DNA of 64,000 nt from contig CAVUMM010000008.1 in NCBI GenBank assembly GCA_963742655.1, forward strand, positions 1 to 64,000, in the 5' to 3' direction. Under the pieces are notes generated by a model, which saw only the letters and a program-made list of their open reading frames with translations, was not told the origin of the DNA and searched no databases. Source of the stretch: JAICLK01 sp963742655. GTDB taxonomy: Bacteria > Patescibacteriota > Saccharimonadia > Saccharimonadales > UBA4665. The position numbers were made by a program, and so were the translations under genes. Below, piece by piece: positions 59,492 to 64,000 of this stretch. Positions within the stretch are counted from its first letter, which is position 1. Each line of letters begins with the position of its first letter.

Positions 59492-59989
59492 TCAATAGTC
59501 AATCAATTGTACGAACTCGCTCACGAGCTGCCCCGATATTCGTAAAAAGTCAGATATCCTTTGGCTGTCTGATTCTGTAAATTTATCTTCAAACGTTGGG
59601 TGCGCAAAAAATACGCCCTTGCAATCTTTTTCCCTGCCGAATGCGGCTGCCCCGAAAATATTCAAACACGGAATTATCAAATCTGATTTGGAAAGTATTC
59701 CAACTTGGCCGTATGTATCAAAAAACGCGAATAAACCTTTGCCGCCCACGAACTTTTGACTTTGTATATGCGGATTTACATCGCCATACGCGTCAATGAT
59801 GCTTGCGATAGCTACCGCGGTAGACACTCTGTCGTGGTCGATTGTAGTTAAGAAATCCTCAAACTTCGTTTCGTGGTAATCACGTGAAAAGCAGTACGCT
59901 AGCGCAACGTAGCCGTACAGGGCGGCCATGGCTTCGCAAGGATGGGGCAGTTCAAACTGTTGGGGCGAAAGCGGTATGCGATATATCAT
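59492..59989 (-). CDS. Hypothetical protein
   Basis: About 165 aa from ATG 59989 (MIYRIPLSPQQFELPHPCEA). No known family. A Gly/Ala segment (PCLNIFGAAAFGREKDCKGV) sits mid-protein. The longer N-terminus would overlap the divergent gene and is not favoured. Confidence 0.5.
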   Translation of the reverse strand: MIYRIPLSPQQFELPHPCEAMAALYGYVALAYCFSRDYHETKFEDFLTTIDHDRVSTAVAIASIIDAYGDVNPHIQSQKFVGGKGLFAFFDTYGQVGILSKSDLIIPCLNIFGAAAFGREKDCKGVFFAHPTFEDKFTESDSQRISDFLRISGQLVSEFVQLIDY

Positions 59990-60078
59990 TACGTTAAATA
60001 TAAAACAAATAGACGCTCTTTTTGCACAACCGTAAACTACTTGCTCTTGCTTTCCTATTAGTGATACCATTTACCCAA

Positions 60079-60369
60079 ATGAGTAGAAATCGTTTAGCCG
60101 AAGCATTTCACGCGATCGCCGGAACGTGGGAATGGGCCGATCCAGATTCGCACGGCTTACAGCATGGCGAAACAAGGGCGTATACTGAGCTTTCGCGCGC
60201 GTATAGAGGCGGCGCGCCCTTAGATGATGAACATTTATGCGCAGCTAACGAAGCGACTGGATTACAGGAACGTGGAGTGACACCTGAAGTTGCGGCGGGC
60301 TGGCAAGCTGGTGTCGATGAGTTGCTGGCGTCAGTCGGAGTTGGTCCCGATTTAAGACCCCTCAATTAG
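60079..60369 (+). CDS. Small hypothetical protein
   Basis: 96 aa from ATG 60079 (MSRNRLAEAFHAIAGTWEWA). A TTG at 60022 would add a hydrophobic leader (KLLALAFLLVIPF), possibly a signal peptide, but it lacks a ribosome site. The body is Ala/Gly-rich and looks cytoplasmic. Unknown family. Confidence 0.45.
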   Translation: MSRNRLAEAFHAIAGTWEWADPDSHGLQHGETRAYTELSRAYRGGAPLDDEHLCAANEATGLQERGVTPEVAAGWQAGVDELLASVGVGPDLRPLN

Positions 60370-60413
60370 GCAATTTGATCATCCTCACCGGTAATCTGAT
60401 TCTTAAAAACTGT

Positions 60414-60487
60414 GTCATTCCTGCGCAGGCTGGAATCCAGTAAAAAAAGAAATCCCAATCTACCAGATTCAAGCCTGCGCTGGGATG
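60414..60487 (+). repeat. MITE/REP-like palindrome
   Basis: Left arm GTCATTCCTGCGCAGG plus CTGGAATCCAG; right arm ACCAGATTCAAGCCTGCGC plus TGGGATG. The arms are inverted copies (about 21 of 26 positions) around a short A-rich spacer. The word GTCATTCCTGCGCAGGCTGG strongly resembles the palindromic repeats scattered in many proteobacterial genomes. Confidence 0.7.
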
Positions 60488-60515
60488 GTGGGATAAAGCT
60501 ATTTGCCTCTCAATT

Positions 60516-60560
60516 AGACGTCCTACATTATAGTAATGATGACGAATTAACGTCTTTTTT
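60516..60560 (+). terminator. Probable terminator
   Basis: AGACGT at about 60517 pairs with ACGTCT ending 60555, or a smaller GACG-AATTAA-CGTC stem, followed by TTTTTT. It precedes the post-terminator motif, as in the array. Confidence 0.5.
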
Positions 60561-60563
60561 GCT

Positions 60564-60602
60564 AATTCACAAAATCCCTCCCTGTTACAGGTCAGTCCCG
60601 GT
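60564..60602 (+). repeat. Post-terminator motif, copy 4
   Basis: AATTCACAAAATCCCTCCC then TGTTACAGGTCAGTCCCGG; closest to copy 2 at 53759. It shows that traces of the array reach 60.6 kb. Confidence 0.65.
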
Positions 60603-60679
60603 TGTTCCGGTTGTTTCCCGAGTTGTTCGTAACAATTAGATTATTTGACACCTGATTAGTAAGATTATATATTTATAAA

Positions 60680-61489
60680 ATGTCAGAATTACTCGGGGAC
60701 CTTCGCGGAAAATCGGAAGCAAGCGTTTTGATGGCTCAAGAGAGCTTGAGGACGTTGGACTATGTGGTCGCTTCAGACTCGGATGATGTAGGTCTTGAAC
60801 CCGGATTCCGTTCTGACGTACTTCCGGTGTACGCAGAACTTCTTACAGAGGATTCATACGATATACCTCCCAAAGGCCGTTTACGAACCGCAGGTCTTGT
60901 AGAGTACGTTGTACGGGATGGTTCACCGCGCCTGCTTAGGGATTTTGCAATTGTACCTATGCCGGTTTGGAGTGGTAATGGGTCTGCCGAGCCTCGTATC
61001 TATCGAGATGGATTACCAATTCTGGATTTCTCACATGCCCGCAGTTGGTTAGAAGGCGTTTTAACGCTCACATTACCCAAGCTACAAGAACCGCAAGGTT
61101 TCTTACGTGTGCACCTTTTCGAGACGGGTCACGATGGCGGAAAAGTAGTAGAAGGAGAACATCAGGATGGTGAGTTAGTAGTTGGATCATTTCCCCGGCT
61201 TATTAATGGTGATGGGGCGGAGACGACACTTCACCGGCCGGTACCGCTGGCGAGGCAAATTGGGCGCCCAGCTTTAGAATTGGTCACTACCTTTAAACTC
61301 GCAGTAGGTGATGTCTCCTTGCATTATGACGTTGGGCTGTGGCATGACGTTTCAAAAACTACGCCGCCGTCTGATGGAAGTGACCCACGCCGCCAATCTT
61401 TCGTCTTTGGTGTATTAAGCCTTCGCACCAACCAGTGGTTGAAGGAAATGTTTGACAGTGGCCAAGTTTCCTCAGGGCCTCCACGTTAG
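60680..61489 (+). CDS. 2OG-Fe(II)-oxygenase-like protein
   Basis: 269 aa. VEGEHQDGELVVGSFPRLIN gives an H-x-D pair and ALELVTTFKLAVGDVSLHYD then VGLWHDVSKTTPP a distal His, with Arg residues in DPRRQSFVFG. This fits a cupin-like 2OG oxygenase but not a named subfamily. N-terminal third unassigned. It appears to be the last gene of the accessory region. Confidence 0.5.
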   Translation: MSELLGDLRGKSEASVLMAQESLRTLDYVVASDSDDVGLEPGFRSDVLPVYAELLTEDSYDIPPKGRLRTAGLVEYVVRDGSPRLLRDFAIVPMPVWSGNGSAEPRIYRDGLPILDFSHARSWLEGVLTLTLPKLQEPQGFLRVHLFETGHDGGKVVEGEHQDGELVVGSFPRLINGDGAETTLHRPVPLARQIGRPALELVTTFKLAVGDVSLHYDVGLWHDVSKTTPPSDGSDPRRQSFVFGVLSLRTNQWLKEMFDSGQVSSGPPR

Positions 61490-61574
61490 CCAAAGAAAGT
61501 GCACTTCAGCGGCCCTATTTTGTGAATTCGCAAAAACTGCAAATAAAGTATCCGTAAAAAGTCAGACCTTCAAA

Positions 61575-61618
61575 ATAAAACAATGACCACGGCTTAAACC
61601 TTGAGTCATTGTGGTCAT
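61575..61618 (-). terminator. Minus-strand terminator with alternative pairing
   Basis: On the minus strand ATGACCAC pairs with GTGGTCAT (61611-61618 with 61583-61590), followed by TGTTTTATTTTG. An alternative stem, CAATGAC with GTCATTG (61581-61587 with 61605-61611), shares bases with it, so only one can form at a time. Confidence 0.55.
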
Positions 61619-61659
61619 GTGTTGTGCTGGACGCCGTGGTCGATTAGGGATTGTGAGGC

Positions 61660-62001
61660 TTATTTTATATTTCGCCTGTCTATGAAAAGGTAATAAAACA
61701 AGCAAGATACAGTATGCGCTGTCGAATATCCCAGGATCAAAATTCCAAGCGCCGCTAAGGCGGGAAGCACCCACTGGCTCTCGTGGGCGTGCTTGATTAC
61801 TAAAGCCATATCTGCGAACAAGAGTGCCATTACCAACAAAAAAACAATCAAAATCGTTTCCCAAACAAAAAGCATAAGAGGCTTCCTGCGCCTCAGCTGC
61901 AGCAGTTCTTTCCAGGTGGGATACCAGATTCCGGGGGTAGATATATAGGCCCGTTTTTGCAGGTTTTCAGGTTTATAGAGGTTATTCCCCCACCAGGGCA
62001 T
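61660..62001 (-). CDS. Small two-helix membrane protein
   Basis: About 113 aa from ATG 62001 (MPWWGNNLYKPENLQKRAYI). Two hydrophobic helices (LFVWETILIVFLLVMALLFA and VLPALAALGILILGYSTAHT) after a basic QLRRRKP. A -10 box TATAAT (minus strand, 62006-62011) lies 4 nt before this ATG and overlaps the next one upstream, which supports the start. Unknown family. Confidence 0.55.
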   Translation of the reverse strand: MPWWGNNLYKPENLQKRAYISTPGIWYPTWKELLQLRRRKPLMLFVWETILIVFLLVMALLFADMALVIKHAHESQWVLPALAALGILILGYSTAHTVSCLFYYLFIDRRNIK

Positions 62002-62134
62002 TGGCATTATACCTATTAGATTACCCCGACAATTCTTTGATGACAACTCCATAATTGTCAAATTGTTCCAACAACTGAATATCAGGGTGGGCATGCCCGG
62101 CAGGCAACGCCTAGCGTGTCTGCTCCGATGATTG

Positions 62135-62140
62135 TATAAT
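62135..62140 (+). promoter_or_regulatory. -10 box of the Hen1-like gene
   Basis: TATAAT ends 6 nt before ATG 62147. Confidence 0.6.
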
Positions 62141-62146
62141 ACATAA

Positions 62147-63781
62147 ATGCATTATTTTGGGCGGCTGTCCCCCTTTGTTTATCGCGGTGCAGATGAGGGC
62201 GAGCCTGCTGCCGCGTCCGCATCGTCGACTGTAAAAAAGCCATGCTTCAATCGTTTGGATTTTGACCTACGGGGAATCAGCGACTTGCGCGGACACGAAA
62301 CCGACGGTTTGGAAGAAGGCTATTGCGAGCTTGATCCGCTATCCCTGGCGACGATGCGCGAAGTCTACGGCTCAGATTATCGGGCCCAGGCTATGGTGGA
62401 TCTGTATGAACGACGACTGGTATACGGCCGGGCGCCGAACCGGCCGCGGTCTCACGCCGCAGTCCTGGCCTCTACATTGGCGCTGGTTCGAATGAGCCGG
62501 CCAGAATCGGTACTGGACCTTGGCTGCGGCGTAGGTTTGCTGACCAGGGCTTTGGTTCGCGAGCCATATATAAAGAGACTGGTCGGGGCCGATATTGACG
62601 CGAGGCATGTACGGGTTGCTGAAGCGCTCTTGCCCGGCGAACCTTTGCCCCATCAGCCCGCTATTGAAATGCGGCAATTGGACATGACGGTGGCTGCCGA
62701 CCGCGAAGCCGTTCGTGGTATTGAGTTCGTCGCCCTGAACGAAGTGATCCAGCAGATCGCGGACAAAGCCTGGATTTCAAATGTATTTGCGCTAAACCCA
62801 AATATTCTGGTCGTCACGACGCCGAACAAAAACTTCAACGCTATTTATCCGTCCATGCTCCTGTGCGAAAACGGTCTGCGCGACCCAGAGCATGTGTTTG
62901 AGTTTACTTTAGTAGAGTTCATCAATTGGGCAAACTCGTATGGCGAGCGCTATGACTACTCAGTTGACATTTTGCCTCTCGGCCCCGCCGATGCCACCCA
63001 CGGATCGGCAAGTCTTATGGCGGTTTTCCAGAAGACGCGCGATACGACCGGCAGCCTGCTGGCTGGCGCGCGCAACGCCGACAGAAGCCAGATCATCCAG
63101 ACTGCCATCAATCCACTGCAATATGACTCAAGCGACGTTCATTGGGAAACCGAAGGCAGCCCGGCCAGCCCCAACCGGCGCCTGTTCCTGGAATATTTGC
63201 GCCCATCCCTGAGTGAGACGGCGGACAAGCGAGTGATTGATATCGGTTGCGGGCAAGGATGGTTAAGTTACGAGATATCCCGCATCGGCGGCCAGCCGCT
63301 CGGTATCGATCCTTCTTCGCGCTGCCTCGACATGGCGCGGTCTTTATACCCAAATCTGGAGCTGAGCCAGCAATCGTTACAATCATTTCACTCTGATGCG
63401 CGATTTGATGCAGCGTTTATGGTAATGGTTGAGAATTTCCTGGATGTGAGGACAGTATTCACAAAAGTGCGGCAAATATTGCGGCCGGGCGGCCAGTTCG
63501 TATTGATCGTTGCCGATTTCGAGCGCTCAATCAATGGACTCGACCACAAAGTTGAACGCGAAGTGATCAGTGAAGATACCGTCGCTATCCGGATTGAGTG
63601 TCCGGATCGTTTCGGTGTGCTATGCGACATTCATCATCCCTTGCATGCCTATATTCGGACCGCCAAAGAAGCAGGATTTACCTTTTATCAACATACCAAT
63701 ATTGTGCCGCGGCGCTGGCATCCTCGCTACAAAACCCACAAGGGCAAGCCATTGTTTCACTTGCTCGAATTCGAATGGTGA
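62147..63781 (+). CDS. Hen1-like RNA methyltransferase fused to a second class I methyltransferase
   Basis: 544 aa. Residues about 80-300 match the methyltransferase of bacterial Hen1 (3'-terminal RNA ribose 2'-O-methylation): SVLDLGCGVGLLTRALV, FVALNEVIQQIAD, ILVVTTPNKNFNAIYPS, DPEHVFEFTLVEFINWANSY and GPADATHGSASLMAVFQK. Residues about 350-460 are a second SAM domain: RVIDIGCGQGWLSYEISRIG, LGIDPSSRCLDMA, FDAAFMVMVENFLD and LRPGGQFVLIVADF. In known systems Hen1 works with the Pnkp repair kinase-ligase; no Pnkp gene is visible here. The tandem arrangement is unusual. Confidence 0.72.
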   Translation: MHYFGRLSPFVYRGADEGEPAAASASSTVKKPCFNRLDFDLRGISDLRGHETDGLEEGYCELDPLSLATMREVYGSDYRAQAMVDLYERRLVYGRAPNRPRSHAAVLASTLALVRMSRPESVLDLGCGVGLLTRALVREPYIKRLVGADIDARHVRVAEALLPGEPLPHQPAIEMRQLDMTVAADREAVRGIEFVALNEVIQQIADKAWISNVFALNPNILVVTTPNKNFNAIYPSMLLCENGLRDPEHVFEFTLVEFINWANSYGERYDYSVDILPLGPADATHGSASLMAVFQKTRDTTGSLLAGARNADRSQIIQTAINPLQYDSSDVHWETEGSPASPNRRLFLEYLRPSLSETADKRVIDIGCGQGWLSYEISRIGGQPLGIDPSSRCLDMARSLYPNLELSQQSLQSFHSDARFDAAFMVMVENFLDVRTVFTKVRQILRPGGQFVLIVADFERSINGLDHKVEREVISEDTVAIRIECPDRFGVLCDIHHPLHAYIRTAKEAGFTFYQHTNIVPRRWHPRYKTHKGKPLFHLLEFEW

Positions 63782-63870
63782 ATCATTCCAATGCTAAAGT
63801 AATTTACCGATGTGACGAGACAATTGAAGCTCATCGTTTTACAAATTTCCAGACCGATTAGAACTTTCAT

Positions 63871-64000
63871 ATGACCCAACTAATTAATAGTAACTTGGCA
63901 GAAAATTACCATCGGTTGCGGCCGGGATATCTGCCCGAAATGATTGATGCTTGCTTGCAGTTTGGCGGGCTTGCTGTAGGTGACCGGCTTTTAGAAATCG
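63871..64000 (+). CDS. SAM-dependent methyltransferase, N-terminal fragment
   Basis: 43 codons to the window edge: MTQLINSNLAENYHRLRPGY, then LPEMIDACLQFGGLAVGDRL and LEI. The Y.RLRPGYP..... pattern followed by G.RLLEI is the start of a class I methyltransferase (motif I just begins). It follows the Hen1-like gene by 89 nt in the same direction. Confidence 0.75.
   Translation, partial: MTQLINSNLAENYHRLRPGYLPEMIDACLQFGGLAVGDRLLEI

Noticed and set aside
60412..60639. Plus-strand open frame of 75 codons
   Set aside because: It is made of the MITE-like palindrome, a terminator and the post-terminator motif.

Overview
The window looks like chromosome of a Candidatus Saccharibacteria (TM7)-type member of the Patescibacteria/CPR. 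This is an inference from gene content: an Rpf-type cell-wall hydrolase with DUF348 and G5 domains, an intein-bearing UvrD helicase, a pseudopilin, many small lineage-specific hypotheticals, and very short intergenic regions. A second sign is that many genes have a -10 box of TATAAT or TACAAT form ending only 5-10 nt before the start codon, so leaderless transcription seems common. The genetic code looks standard.

Layout. 1-1740 (minus strand): an extracytosolic flavin redox operon (FMN-binding protein, ApbE, NqrB/RnfD-like subunit); two of its genes carry apparent frameshifts. 1.8-7.0 kb: membrane protein, Nudix, pgk-tpiA, and an HTH plus EgtD-like methyltransferase fusion. 7.2-16.3 kb: a structured intergenic element, the UvrD/PcrA helicase interrupted by a 362-aa intein, an Rpf-like protein, a protein with a 2OG-oxygenase-like C-terminus, an RpoA-CTD-like protein and rsmA. 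16.3-32.5 kb: hydrolase, MarR regulator, a previously unmarked tmRNA gene (17990-18386), several unknown large proteins, UbiA and ZIP membrane proteins, HD and CBS proteins, an RRM protein, an aldehyde dehydrogenase and a membrane-type MutS homologue. 32.6-43.2 kb: secreted protein with pseudopilin, a frameshifted trehalase followed by a HAD phosphatase, tRNA-Val, SPFH, YbaK and Nudix genes, a His-rich protein pair, tRNA-Phe and a duplicated unknown gene pair.

43.5-55.2 kb is the most unusual part. Immediately downstream of tRNA-Gly(GCC) there is a series of about eleven small units of roughly 0.4-2.4 kb. Most hold one gene or one toxin-antitoxin pair, and each ends in a same-orientation repeat whose last bases (TCAnnCGCACCA or GCACCA) copy the 3' end of that tRNA. 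Most copies are followed by an unrelated intrinsic terminator. Six copies share a 43-45 bp core that folds into two hairpins, one with compensatory changes. Cargo is accessory: RHH/RelE and MazE/PIN toxin-antitoxins, two DUF1801 proteins, a YdeI/OmdA protein, a replication-relaxation-like protein, a TauD-like oxygenase, secreted proteins and IS30 elements. It resembles an integron-style cassette array or serial tRNA-targeted integrations, but no recombinase is visible and canonical attC boxes are not evident. 55.2-64 kb holds a copper-type YcnI pair, a VOC protein, a membrane-anchored GH10 glycosidase, a MITE-like palindrome, another 2OG-oxygenase-like protein and a Hen1-like RNA methyltransferase fused to a second methyltransferase.

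The three tRNA genes have long hairpin-rich leaders; two share a hairpin whose arms differ completely yet pair perfectly around an identical 18-nt loop. All family calls come from reading motifs in the sequence; no database search was run.
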